In this document: one piece after another, positions 16,549-24,635 of the stretch
Layout of the letters: each line of letters starts with the position of its first letter
Numbering within the stretch: position 1 is the first letter of the stretch
Source: Polyangium sp. y55x31
Lineage (GTDB): Bacteria > Myxococcota_A > Polyangia > Polyangiales > Polyangiaceae
Assembly: GCF_029946505.1 (NCBI RefSeq)
Contig: NZ_JARZHG010000013.1
Location: 206,676 to 270,675, forward strand
Length of the DNA: 64,000 nt
Direction: 5' to 3'
The notes under the pieces: generated by a model
What the model saw: only the letters and a program-made list of their open reading frames with translations
The model's database searches: none
Told to the model about the DNA's origin: nothing
Position numbers and translations under genes: made by a program

Positions 16549-17541
16549 ATGGACGAGGTAGGTTTTTACGAGCTCTTCGTGGGGGCCTGGCTTTTGGCCG
16601 GGCTCGTCGCGGCCGGGGCCTACGTGGGCGAGCGGTTCGTCTCGTACGAAGCGGCCGTCAGGCTGTCTTCGTATGCGCGGAAGGCACGGGGCCGCGGGTG
16701 GTTCACGACATCGAGGCTGCTTCTCGCGGCCTCGCGGCGGAGCCTGCCCGCGGCCTACGTGCAGGCCGAGACCGCAATGGCCCTCTACTATCAGGGCCGA
16801 ATGGAGGAGGCCGCCCGCGCGATCGACGACGTCCCCGTCTTCGAGGAGCCGAGCGGCGAGTTTTCCCTCTATGTCGTGAACCTGCTCGTCTGCGTGGATG
16901 TGGCGTCCGGGCATTACGCGCGGGCGCTCGCGCGTCGCGCGGCCTGGTCACTCGCGCAAAACGACGCGATTTTATGCATCAACGAGGCCGAGGCGCTGGC
17001 GAACCTCGGCCGCTGGGAGGAGTCGCTCGCGCATGTGCGGCGGGCCCTCGCGTCGGGCGATGCGCTCGACCGCACGGGAGCCGCATTGCACGGGACGTGG
17101 GTGCTCGCCTTGCAAGAGCGCGCCGCGGAGGCCCGTGCCCAGTTTGCCCTCGCGCGCGAGGCCGATCTCCCTGACGATTTCCGGAGCGAATACCATTTCG
17201 CCGAAGCCTTCCTGTGCCTCGCCGAGGGGGACAGAGCGTCTGCGCGGCGCGCGGTCCTCCGCGGCGACGCGCTCGCGAAACGCGCGTCGTCGCGGCGCAA
17301 TGCGCTCTTTTTGCTCGGACGCATCGCCGCGCGCGAGGGGCGCTTCGAGGAGGCGCTCGCGCGGTTCGAGGAGGGCGCGCGGCACGTGTTCCGTGGACAG
17401 GGAGGTGATGGGCTGCTCGCCTGGGGAGATACGCTCGCGACGCTCGGGCGCGCCGAGCAGGCGGCCGCGGCATGGCGGCTCGTGATCGAAAGAGATCCCG
17501 AGTCGTACGCGGCGGCGCTCGCGCGGGAGCGCCTCGGTTGA
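16549..17541 (+). CDS. TPR-repeat protein with N-terminal membrane segment
   Basis: 330 residues. A hydrophobic stretch at about residues 8-28 is a probable membrane anchor. The rest is helical with tetratricopeptide-like repeats rich in Ala/Leu/Arg (QAETAMALYYQGRMEEAARA, NEAEALANLGRWEESLAHVR, FLLGRIAAREGRFEEALARF). No catalytic motif is visible. TPR proteins usually scaffold partners; none can be assigned from the neighbours. The stop codon lies inside a terminator-like dyad shared with the convergent next gene. Confidence 0.7.
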   Translation: MDEVGFYELFVGAWLLAGLVAAGAYVGERFVSYEAAVRLSSYARKARGRGWFTTSRLLLAASRRSLPAAYVQAETAMALYYQGRMEEAARAIDDVPVFEEPSGEFSLYVVNLLVCVDVASGHYARALARRAAWSLAQNDAILCINEAEALANLGRWEESLAHVRRALASGDALDRTGAALHGTWVLALQERAAEARAQFALAREADLPDDFRSEYHFAEAFLCLAEGDRASARRAVLRGDALAKRASSRRNALFLLGRIAAREGRFEEALARFEEGARHVFRGQGGDGLLAWGDTLATLGRAEQAAAAWRLVIERDPESYAAALARERLG

Positions 17542-17552
17542 ACGATCAACCG
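17535..17552. terminator. Dyad over both convergent stop codons
   Basis: CGGTTGA (17535-17541) pairs with TCAACCG (17546-17552) around a 4-base loop, then GGTTTT on the plus strand. The arms contain the TGA of the plus-strand TPR gene and, read on the other strand, the TGA of the minus-strand gene. It probably works as a compact shared terminator for the 4-base gap. Confidence 0.5.
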
Positions 17553-18109
17553 GGTTTTCCGAAGTCGAGCCCCGGCAGCCCGTCGAGGCTCGTCGTGTTG
17601 CGGTTGACCATGTATTCGCGCATCGCCTCCGGACCTTTGCGTTCGGCCCAATCCGCGAGCTGGGTGCGTTCCTCGACGAACTCGTACAAGGGCACGCCAT
17701 ACCCGCACGACGTCGCGATACGCGTGGCCTCGATGCGCAGGATCGCCCGTTCGCTCGCGCGCGAGGGCGGCCCGAAGTGCTCGCGCAGGGCGGCGAATTG
17801 CGGATGACCGGGCTCGAAGGCCTCGGCGCGCCCGTGAATGCGGAGGATCCGCGGCGGTCCTTCGAATGCGCAGAAGAGCAGCACGATGCGCCCATTTTCG
17901 CGGGCGTGCGCGATCGTCTCGACGCCGCTCCCCACGAAATCCAGGTATCCCACCGTCCGGGGGCCGAGCACGCGCAGCGTATCGTGCCCCTTGGGCGAGA
18001 GGTTCACGAATCCGTCCCCGGCGAGCGGCGCCGTGGCGACGAAAAACATGTGTTGTCGCCCGATGAACTCGATGAGCTCCTCATCGAGGCTGTCGTAGAG
18101 CTTTCCCAC
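17546..18109 (-). CDS. Pyridoxamine 5'-phosphate oxidase-like flavin-binding family protein
   Basis: 187 residues from GTG 18109 (GKLYDSLDEEL). The split-barrel pattern is seen in FIGRQHMFFVATAP, GFVNLSPKGHDTLRV and TVGYLDFVGSGVETIAHARENGR. This subgroup binds FMN or F420 and includes general stress-type and uncharacterised oxidoreductases rather than true PdxH. The GTG start is chosen because the conserved region begins there and the divergent methyltransferase starts 48 bases away; the ribosome site is weak, so a slightly different start is possible. Substrate unknown. Confidence 0.82.
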   Translation of the reverse strand: MGKLYDSLDEELIEFIGRQHMFFVATAPLAGDGFVNLSPKGHDTLRVLGPRTVGYLDFVGSGVETIAHARENGRIVLLFCAFEGPPRILRIHGRAEAFEPGHPQFAALREHFGPPSRASERAILRIEATRIATSCGYGVPLYEFVEERTQLADWAERKGPEAMREYMVNRNTTSLDGLPGLDFGKPG

Positions 18110-18157
18110 GGCCGACGAGGGTAGCAGACTCCACGCGCTCCATGGTACGTAACGGCC

Positions 18158-18946
18158 ATGGATCCCTCCGAGGACTGGCTCCGGCACTGGCACGACCTTC
18201 GCCCCGGGGCCACGTCGCGCGCGTTCCTTCGCGGAAAACCCTCGACCTACGAATGGCTCGCCGGCCACGCGCGGCCGGGCGATCGCGTGCTCGATCTCGC
18301 GTGCGGCGACGGGGCGCTGCTCTCGCTGCTTCGAGCCCGCGGTATCCAGGGCGCCGTGGGGATCGATATGAGCGAGGGTGAGCTCGCGGCGGCGCGTGCG
18401 CGGCTCGGGCCGGAAGCGACCCTCGTCAAGGGAAGGGCGCAGGCGCTTCCATTCGAGGATTCTTCCTTCGACCTCGTCACGTGCCACCTCGCGCTCATGT
18501 TGATGCGACCCGTGGAGGAGGCCCTGGCCGAGGTGCGGCGCGTCTTGCGGCCCGGCGGCGCCTTCGTGGCCGTGGTGGGCGGCCGTATCGCGGCGCCGAC
18601 CGAGGATGCGTGGACGATGCTGGTGCGTCGCCTCCGCGAGGAGCCCTTCGAGGGGCCGTCGATCGGTGACCTTCGGGCCTACAGCGAGGAGGGGCTCCGG
18701 GAGCTGCTCCAGCCCTTCGTGAACGTGCGGATCGAGCCCATCCTCGTCGATTTGTCGGGCACGTGCGACGAGGTCCTCGCCCTGTTCCGGGAGACGTACG
18801 ACGTCACTCGAATGGTGCCCGCCCGCGTGTCGGCCTTCGAAGAGGCCTTGCGCATGGATTGGCAGGCCCTCCTGCGCCCGGACGGAACGCTGCCCTGCTC
18901 GATGGGAACGAGGTGCGTCTCGGCGACCACGGAGACCGCCCGATAA
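18158..18946 (+). CDS. Class I SAM-dependent methyltransferase
   Basis: 262 residues with the Rossmann SAM motifs in order: VLDLACGDGALL (motif I), GIDMSEGELA (acidic end of strand 2), ALPFEDSSFDLVTCHLALM (motif IV region) and VLRPGGAFVAVVGG. This is the Methyltransf_11/UbiE-like pattern for small-molecule methylation. It is divergent from the flavin-binding gene with a 48-base gap, so the two may share a control region. The substrate cannot be assigned. Confidence 0.88.
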   Translation: MDPSEDWLRHWHDLRPGATSRAFLRGKPSTYEWLAGHARPGDRVLDLACGDGALLSLLRARGIQGAVGIDMSEGELAAARARLGPEATLVKGRAQALPFEDSSFDLVTCHLALMLMRPVEEALAEVRRVLRPGGAFVAVVGGRIAAPTEDAWTMLVRRLREEPFEGPSIGDLRAYSEEGLRELLQPFVNVRIEPILVDLSGTCDEVLALFRETYDVTRMVPARVSAFEEALRMDWQALLRPDGTLPCSMGTRCVSATTETAR

Positions 18947-18964
18947 CGAGATCCTTGCGCCCGC

Positions 18965-20065
18965 ATGAATACGCGGGCACGCTCTCGCAACGCACGGTCA
19001 TCCCCCTTGAGCCCTCCTGCACGCAGCCGGATTCCGCTCTCGCTGCTCGCCGCGCTCATCCTGCACGCGGCGGGGCTCCTTTTCGCGCGCGCCCTGCCGC
19101 CCCGCCCCCTCGAGCTCTCCACGATCGGGCATGCCTTCGAGCGATCCCCCGAGCTCTGGATCGACCTCCGCCCGATCGAGGCCGCCTCCTCGTTGCCCCC
19201 GCGCGGCGCCCTGGAGACGCCCTCGCCGGCCCCCGAGACCACGCCCCGCGTGGCGGTCCTGCCCCGACACACGACGCCCGAGGGGGAGGTGCCCGAGCCC
19301 GTGCCGCTTGCGCCGGATGCCCCGCCTCCCTCGCGCCCCGCGCCGTCCGCGACGGGCGCTTCCGAATACGACGGACCTCCGGGCGAACCCTCGCACGCCG
19401 GTCGGCTCGCCGGTACGCCCATCTGGGCGATCCCGGGCGCCATGCCCCGTGAGGCCGCGCCGACACCTGCGCCCATTCGCCCCACGGCCCAGGCCGTCCT
19501 CGCCGGCAGCGCCGAACAAGCGAGATTCCCCGCGGCCGGCACCCTGGCGTCAGCGATCGCCGAAGGGGTCCGGTCGTCGAGCACGCCCCCCGAATCCGAC
19601 AGCACCTTCCTCCTCACGCTCGACGCGCGCGGACAGATTGCCTCCGTCGAGGTCGTCGCGGCCAAGGGTGGCGATCGAAAAGAATGGGAGCGGATTGCTC
19701 GCGCGGTGAAAGAACAACTCGCCGGACGGGTGTTCCCGATGCCGACTGCATTCGCGGGCGGCGGGCGCGTCTTCGTCAGCGCGACGAGCCGCCTCACCAT
19801 GCCCGACGGCACGGCGCACGGCATTCCAAATCCCAAGCCGGCTCTGATCGGCGGCAACACGAGCATCATCACGCTCCCCGGCGTGCGTGACGATCGATGG
19901 GCGAGCCCCATGACGAGCACGGACCTGCCGCCGGACGCCGTCATGATTGGCATCAAGTTCGATTTCGATATCGCGAATGTCGGAGCGAAGCGGCGGCGCG
20001 TCGTGCACACGCGGGTCCACGCCGAGCCGATCGGCGCGGCATTGCCGCCCCCCGCCGCGCCTTGA
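18965..20065 (+). CDS. TonB-like protein: N-terminal membrane anchor and Pro-rich spacer
   Basis: 366 residues. A basic N-terminus leads into one membrane segment (IPLSLLAALILHAAGLLFA, about 22-40). A long Pro/Ala/Glu-rich region (about 60-200) follows, then a folded C-terminus beginning SDSTFLLTLDARGQIASVEV that resembles TonB/energy-transducer C-terminal domains. The plan is that of TonB, but no ExbB/ExbD or receptor gene is next to it, and the last 100 residues show no family match I recognise. It starts 18 bases after the methyltransferase stop, so co-transcription is likely. Confidence 0.55.
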   Translation: MNTRARSRNARSSPLSPPARSRIPLSLLAALILHAAGLLFARALPPRPLELSTIGHAFERSPELWIDLRPIEAASSLPPRGALETPSPAPETTPRVAVLPRHTTPEGEVPEPVPLAPDAPPPSRPAPSATGASEYDGPPGEPSHAGRLAGTPIWAIPGAMPREAAPTPAPIRPTAQAVLAGSAEQARFPAAGTLASAIAEGVRSSSTPPESDSTFLLTLDARGQIASVEVVAAKGGDRKEWERIARAVKEQLAGRVFPMPTAFAGGGRVFVSATSRLTMPDGTAHGIPNPKPALIGGNTSIITLPGVRDDRWASPMTSTDLPPDAVMIGIKFDFDIANVGAKRRRVVHTRVHAEPIGAALPPPAAP

Positions 20066-20074
20066 CGGCGCTTT

Positions 20075-20662
20075 TCAGGGGGTGGGCGTGCCGAGGTTCA
20101 GGAATGTAATGAGCTTCAGCGTGCGCTTCTTGATCTTCCAGGCGCCGCCGACGCGGATGACCTCGTCCTCGTAGGTGCCATTGGCCACGTCGATCGTGCC
20201 GTCCGGCAGCACGTGCGTCGCGTGCAGGTACGAGGTCATCGTGGCCTCGTCCTCATCGGTGACGTCGACGTCGATGCTGCCGATCAGGTGCTGCGTCGCC
20301 GTGTAGCCGCTCGAGGTGAACACATCCTCGACGAAGTCGGCCCAGGCGTTCGTGCCGACCGCGGTCGAGCTCGGCGGGCCATCGAAGGGGGTCCCCGGGA
20401 AATAGACCGCCAGCTCCGCGTCATTCGTGAAGCACGGGGCGTAGATGTCCTTGCCGGCCTGCAGATTGCCGCGCCCGATCGCGTCGGTCCCTTTCGCGTA
20501 GCAGACCGGCAGTTTGGCGATTTCCAGTTCGGCCGCGAGCCTCCACCCGTTCGGGGTGGGGGATACGAATCCTGCGAACAGCGCCACGGTCGCCGCCGCC
20601 CCAACCACGGTGAGAGCTACCTTCGCGCGCCGCGATACGGACGCGAACGAGGTCTTGGTCAT
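20075..20662 (-). CDS. SnoaL/NTF2-like fold secreted protein
   Basis: 195 residues from ATG 20662, preceded by a strong AAAGGAGG ribosome site. A hydrophobic segment at about 14-32 suggests a signal anchor or export. The remainder shows the SnoaL-like pattern: CYAKGTDAIGRGNLQAGKDI, then a YF-type strand, ATMTSYLHATHVLPDG and YEDEVIRVGGAWKIKKRTL, as in nuclear-transport-factor-2-like proteins. These are small barrel folds used by cyclases, isomerases and binding proteins; the exact role is unknown. It is convergent with the TonB-like gene (9-base gap) and divergent from the PAS-PAS-STAS gene. Confidence 0.75.
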   Translation of the reverse strand: MTKTSFASVSRRAKVALTVVGAAATVALFAGFVSPTPNGWRLAAELEIAKLPVCYAKGTDAIGRGNLQAGKDIYAPCFTNDAELAVYFPGTPFDGPPSSTAVGTNAWADFVEDVFTSSGYTATQHLIGSIDVDVTDEDEATMTSYLHATHVLPDGTIDVANGTYEDEVIRVGGAWKIKKRTLKLITFLNLGTPTP

Positions 20663-20834
20663 GTGGGCCTCCTTTGGGGACGTCTGCCCCAATTTTCTCA
20701 GATAGCCCTTTTTCCGTGCGCAACACAAGAGTCATATTGCGAGAGCAAGAGTTTGCTTCGCTTGCCCGTCAAATGGTTGGCGCGCTTTCGTGCGCCGGAT
20801 ACCGTAAATCCAAGGCGCTTTTGGTACGCCTCGA

Positions 20835-20875
20835 TTGACAACGGTTCTCCCATCGGCGCAATGTCCATCGGCGCA
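20835..20875 (+). promoter_or_regulatory. -35 box and 11-bp direct repeat before the PAS-PAS-STAS gene
   Basis: A consensus TTGACA lies at 20835-20840. CCATCGGCGCA occurs twice (20850-20860 and 20865-20875), spaced 15 bases start to start, and the second copy runs into the ATG at 20875. A poor -10 (CAATGT, 20859-20864) would overlap the first repeat. The repeat may be a regulator site or may only reflect local duplication. Confidence 0.3.
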
Positions 20876-22029
20876 TGGGAACCGCCCGAGACGTACGCGC
20901 CCTCTCTTACGAGCGATTCTTCCAGACCTCCGGTGATCTTCTCGCCGTGCTGGATCGGGAGGGGCGTTTCGTGCAGGCCAACCAGGCGTTCCGCGACGTG
21001 CTCGGGTATCGGATCGACTCGCTCGTCGGGCAGCCCTTTTCCACGATCGTGCACCCCGACGATGCTGCCGAGATGCGCGCCTTTCTCGAGGGCAGCGGGC
21101 AAGGGGACGTGACGCTCCGGGTCACGAAGCGGCTTTTGCATCGTGATCTCGGCGCCCGCACCGTCGCCCTTTCGCTCCGGCGCGTGGCCGAGGACGAGGC
21201 GATTTACGCGACCGGGCGCGAAGTGCACGAGCACGAGAGCGCGGAGGCGGGCCGAAGGCGCGAAGAGGTGCTCCAGAAGATGCAGGCGACAGCCCGCGTC
21301 GGCGGCTGGGAGGTCGATAACCGGACCGGAGCTCTTTACTGGACCGAGGAGACCTACCGCATCCACGAGGTGCCCCCGGGGTTCCGGCCCGTCGTCGAGA
21401 CGGCCATCAATTTCTACACGCCCGAGGCGATCCCCATCATCACGGCCGCGGTGCAGGGTTGCATGCGAGGCGAGGCGTACGACCTCGAACTGCAGATCCT
21501 CACGGCGACGGGAAAACGTCTGTGGGTGCGCGCCTCGGGGCATCCGGTGTTCGAGGACGGTGAGGTGGTCCGCCTGATCGGGGCCTTCCAGGACATCGAC
21601 GATTTCAAGCGGCGCGAGATCGAGCTGCAGGAGAAGCTCGCGATCATCGAGGAGCAGCGCACGGCCATTCACGCGATGTCCGCGCCGATCATCCAGGTAT
21701 GGGACGGCGTGCTCGCGCTGCCCGTGGTGGGGACGCTCGACGAGGCGCGCGCGTCGGAGATCACCGGGCGGATGCTCTCGGCCGTGGTGGCGCACGCGGC
21801 CAAGTACGCGATCCTCGACCTCACCGGCGTGGAGAGCGTCGACGAGGCGACGGCCGATCACGTGGTGCGGATCATTCGCTCGATCCAGCTCCTCGGCGCG
21901 CAGAGCATCGTGACGGGCATCCGGCCGGCCGTGGCGCAGACGTTGATCGCGCTCGGAGCCGGATTCGCCGGCGCGCGGACGGTCAGTAACCTCCGCGAGG
22001 CCATCAAGATCTGCATGCGCGGGACGTGA
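20875..22029 (+). CDS. PAS-PAS-STAS (RsbR-like) sensor protein
   Basis: 384 residues. The first PAS domain (about 12-125) has DLLAVLDREGRFVQANQAF and GQPFSTIVHPDD. A short coil follows, then a second PAS (about 145-260) with WTEETYRIHEVPPGF and ending in GAFQDIDDFKRR. A C-terminal STAS domain (about 275-380) carries PVVGTLDEARA, ILDLTGVESVD and TGIRPAVAQTL. In RsbR-type stressosome proteins the Thr of the DLTG turn and the Thr of TGI are kinase targets. No RsbS or RsbT gene is adjacent. A small GHKL-like protein lies 1.2 kb away. Likely cytoplasmic; the signal is unknown. Confidence 0.9.
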   Translation: MGTARDVRALSYERFFQTSGDLLAVLDREGRFVQANQAFRDVLGYRIDSLVGQPFSTIVHPDDAAEMRAFLEGSGQGDVTLRVTKRLLHRDLGARTVALSLRRVAEDEAIYATGREVHEHESAEAGRRREEVLQKMQATARVGGWEVDNRTGALYWTEETYRIHEVPPGFRPVVETAINFYTPEAIPIITAAVQGCMRGEAYDLELQILTATGKRLWVRASGHPVFEDGEVVRLIGAFQDIDDFKRREIELQEKLAIIEEQRTAIHAMSAPIIQVWDGVLALPVVGTLDEARASEITGRMLSAVVAHAAKYAILDLTGVESVDEATADHVVRIIRSIQLLGAQSIVTGIRPAVAQTLIALGAGFAGARTVSNLREAIKICMRGT

Positions 22030-22030
22030 A

Positions 22031-22849
22031 TCAAACCTCGGTGCGAAGGAGCCACGCCTCGTAGGCCGGTACGCCGAGGGACGCGAGCGACGGGAGGATC
22101 AGCGTATCGATCCGGCGGTGGAAGGCCTCGCTGCGGGCGCGCGCGGGCGCGAGGCCGAGGTCGCCGGAGAGCGCGGCGTCCTCCGTCTCGGAATCGGACG
22201 CGCCGTGCGCGCGATCGTAATGGGCGAACGTCTGCGCGAGGTCGGCCGCCAGCCATTCCTGCTCGTCGTGCGTGAGCCGCGGCAACACGAGGCGCGCGAG
22301 CGCCCAGCCGAAGCGGTCGTGCAGGATCTCGTCGCGCAAGAGGATCCGGAGCACCGCCTCGATACAGGGGTTTTTCGCGTGGGCCAAGAGGACCCGCAGA
22401 ATGGCGACCGAGGCCGACTCGCCCACGCAGAACATCGACGTCGTCCAGCGCGCCACGAAGAGGTGAGCGGGCAGGTTGTTCTGCTGGAGGCGCAGATCGT
22501 TTGGCTTCAAAGTGATGCCCGCGTGCCCGCCGAGCGCATCGGCGACGCGCGCGCAGAGCTCGGTGTGGCGGGCCTCGTCGGAGAGCAGGCGCGACGCGGC
22601 GGTCGTCACTTCGAGGGGCAGGCCCACCTCGCAAAAGCGCGCGATGAGCTCGCCGAACACGATCATCGACCGGTACTCGGCGACCGTCCGCGCCGCCCAC
22701 GCGCTCCGGGCGATCTCCACGTCCGCGGCGTCGAGATCATCGGCCCTCAAACGATCCCACGGCGGCACCTCGTAGCCGCGATCCAGCATGCGACGGTGGA
22801 GCGTACCGAAGAGCCGCTCCGTCGTCCCGAGGGGAACCGGGGTTCGCAT
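22031..22849 (-). CDS. Ferritin-like di-iron domain protein
   Basis: 272 residues, mostly helical. Four candidate metal-ligand segments are in order: TVAEYRSMIVFGE, SDEARHTEL, CVGESASVAILR and LRDEILHDRFGW. This gives the paired E/ExxH pattern of ferritin-like di-iron proteins. Members include oxygenases and uncharacterised myxobacterial proteins; the exact reaction cannot be named. It converges with the STAS gene with a one-base gap, so the two 3' ends abut. Confidence 0.72.
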   Translation of the reverse strand: MRTPVPLGTTERLFGTLHRRMLDRGYEVPPWDRLRADDLDAADVEIARSAWAARTVAEYRSMIVFGELIARFCEVGLPLEVTTAASRLLSDEARHTELCARVADALGGHAGITLKPNDLRLQQNNLPAHLFVARWTTSMFCVGESASVAILRVLLAHAKNPCIEAVLRILLRDEILHDRFGWALARLVLPRLTHDEQEWLAADLAQTFAHYDRAHGASDSETEDAALSGDLGLAPARARSEAFHRRIDTLILPSLASLGVPAYEAWLLRTEV

Positions 22850-22868
22850 GGGGGCGCGTTTGTCTGGG

Positions 22869-23225
22869 CTAGTGCGGAGTGGGCGCCGTGTTGATCGTCT
22901 GGCCGGGGGGCGGCGGGGTGAGCTTGTTGCCGCCGTCCGAGGGCTTCGGCGTGTTGACGTGGTGGGTCGTCGGTTTGCTCGTGTCGGGCGCCGTCGTGTC
23001 GGGCGCCGCCTGCGTGGGCTCCGGCGCCGGGGTCGCGGGCGGCTCGTTCATGCGATCGTTGATCGGGTGTTGCTCCTCGCGGGGCGGCTCGTTGATCGTC
23101 TCCTCGGGCGGGGTGTGCCGATCGTTGATGATCGGCTTGGCGCACCCGGCGGCCGTCGTGGTGAGGGCCGCTGCGGCGAGGAGACGCGCGCGGATACGCG
23201 CGAGGCGGGCCGGATCGATGGGCAT
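22869..23225 (-). CDS. Small Pro/Thr-rich lipoprotein
   Basis: 118 residues. An N-terminal signal peptide ends in a lipobox TAAGC (Cys28). The mature part is low-complexity and hydrophilic, with repeated PPEETINEPP/NDRMNEPP-like segments and a PPPPGQ run, and no folded domain. It looks like a surface or periplasmic tether. It lies 19 bases upstream of the ferritin-like gene on the same strand, so co-expression is possible. Function unknown. Confidence 0.6.
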   Translation of the reverse strand: MPIDPARLARIRARLLAAAALTTTAAGCAKPIINDRHTPPEETINEPPREEQHPINDRMNEPPATPAPEPTQAAPDTTAPDTSKPTTHHVNTPKPSDGGNKLTPPPPGQTINTAPTPH

Positions 23226-23276
23226 GATTCCCCGAGGCTACCCGCACGGAGCCCGGAGGAGCAAGCCCGTTCCGGG

Positions 23277-23714
23277 TCATTTCTTTTTCGACTCCGCGAC
23301 GAGGCGCATCAACCCGAGGCCCCCGCTCGCCTTCTCGATACGCCGCTCGTACACGGTATCGGCCAGCCATTTTCTCGGATCCTCGGCGTTCGCGAGCCGC
23401 TCGAAGTCCGTGGCGACGTCCGGGCCCTCCACGGTGATTTCGAGCGTGTCGCCTTCGATCCGGACGTGCACGCGGAGCGGGCCTTTTCGATTGGCGTCGT
23501 GCTCCATCACCTCGGTGACCCTCTCGATGAGGGCTACGTTGGTCTTCGAGGCTACCTGCCGCGCGAAAAACATCCCGACGAGCTCGAAGACGAAATTCCC
23601 GACGAGCCCTGCCACGTCGCCCGCGATGTGTTCGAGCGGATCGATGGTCAGGGAGAAGGCGATGGCCGTCATCCGGGGGTTCACCACGGCCAAGGAGATC
23701 GTCCGCTCGTACAT
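23277..23714 (-). CDS. Small GHKL-like protein, degenerate ATP-binding motifs
   Basis: 145 residues from ATG 23714, which has a GGGAGGGGACGACG leader. The C-terminal SGGLGLMRLVAES resembles the G2 box of GHKL ATPases, and a helix NVALIERVTEVMEHDANRKG is where the N-box should be. The metal-binding Asn of that box is not in its usual place, so ATP binding may be lost. Size and motifs recall RsbT/SpoIIAB-type switch proteins, but the N-terminal half does not obviously match. It may belong to an uncharacterised GHKL family. No partner is adjacent. Confidence 0.45.
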   Translation of the reverse strand: MYERTISLAVVNPRMTAIAFSLTIDPLEHIAGDVAGLVGNFVFELVGMFFARQVASKTNVALIERVTEVMEHDANRKGPLRVHVRIEGDTLEITVEGPDVATDFERLANAEDPRKWLADTVYERRIEKASGGLGLMRLVAESKKK

Positions 23715-23875
23715 CGTCGTCCCCTCCCTGCGCGAGCCTCGCCCCGAACGTATCATGGCGAGAACCGCCCCGAGAAAAATCGACCGCGCCCTGTCACGCC
23801 CGCCGGGGGCTCGTGTTCTCTGCTCATGAAAGGACGGCGAAGACGCTGTCCGGAATGAAACGATAGGAGCGAGCC

Positions 23876-24298
23876 ATGAGTGGTTTCAGCTTGGTTCAGT
23901 TCATGTGCGAGGGTGGATTCGGAATGTGGATGGTCCTCGCGGCCGGCTCAGCGTCCCTCGGCGCGGCCGTGCGATATGCGGCGGTGCCCGACCGCGACAA
24001 ACTCGCGTTCACGGCGGCGCTCTCGGTGACGACGGTGATCGCCACGATCGTCGGGGTCTGGACGAACGTCGGCGCGGTGATGTCTTTCCTCGAAGATCCG
24101 GCGCGTGTGGCCGACGCGGACGTCACGCGGATTCTGTTCACGGGCCTCAAGGAGGCCGGGCGACCGGGGACGCTGGGCGGGCTGCTCTTGACCCTGGTCG
24201 CGATCGTGGTGTCGGTGGGCGTGCTCCGGAGCGCGCGGCTCGGCGCGAAGGGCCGCGAGGGCACGAAGAGCGCGGAGGGCCGCGCGGCGATCGCGTGA
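23876..24298 (+). CDS. Small integral membrane protein
   Basis: 140 residues with three probable membrane helices: about 8-33 (FMCEGGFGMWMVLAAGSASL), 43-66 (TAALSVTTVIATIVGVWTNV) and 98-118 (TLGGLLLTLVAIVVSVGVLR). A short basic tail follows. The first helix faintly recalls MotA/TolQ-type proteins but there is not enough to assign it. A GGAGCGAGCC leader precedes the start. Function unknown. Confidence 0.6.
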   Translation: MSGFSLVQFMCEGGFGMWMVLAAGSASLGAAVRYAAVPDRDKLAFTAALSVTTVIATIVGVWTNVGAVMSFLEDPARVADADVTRILFTGLKEAGRPGTLGGLLLTLVAIVVSVGVLRSARLGAKGREGTKSAEGRAAIA

Positions 24299-24301
24299 CC
24301 G

Positions 24302-24595
24302 TCAGGCCGCCTTCTTGCGGAGCGGGCCTTCTTTCTTCCCCTTTTCGAGATCCCGTTTGGCTTGCCGCCGCGTCCGCTCTTTGGCTTTGCCCGGAGCGGG
24401 CGGCGGCACGTCCACGCCGGCGCGACGCGCCTTGGACAGGGCGATCGCAATGGCTTGCCTGGGGTTTTTCACCCCGTGCTTGCCCTCCTTGACGTGCTCG
24501 ATTTCCTCGCGGACGAACTCGCCGGCCTGCGTGGTCGGCGCCTTGCCCTCGCGCTGGTCTTGCCGGGCTCGCTCGATGGTCTTTTTCTCGGGCAT
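24302..24595 (-). CDS. DUF6496-type small basic protein
   Basis: 97 residues, strongly basic. The block EIEHVKEGKHGVKNPRQAIA followed by IALSKARRAGVD is the signature of small DUF6496-like proteins found widely in Gram-negative bacteria. The C-terminus is Lys/Arg-rich. No enzymatic motif is seen and the role is unknown. It is convergent with the small membrane-protein gene (3-base gap). Confidence 0.75.
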   Translation of the reverse strand: MPEKKTIERARQDQREGKAPTTQAGEFVREEIEHVKEGKHGVKNPRQAIAIALSKARRAGVDVPPPAPGKAKERTRRQAKRDLEKGKKEGPLRKKAA

Positions 24596-24635
24596 GCAAA
24601 TCGACTGGGGCCCGGCGCTCGCCCTGGCAAGCCTG

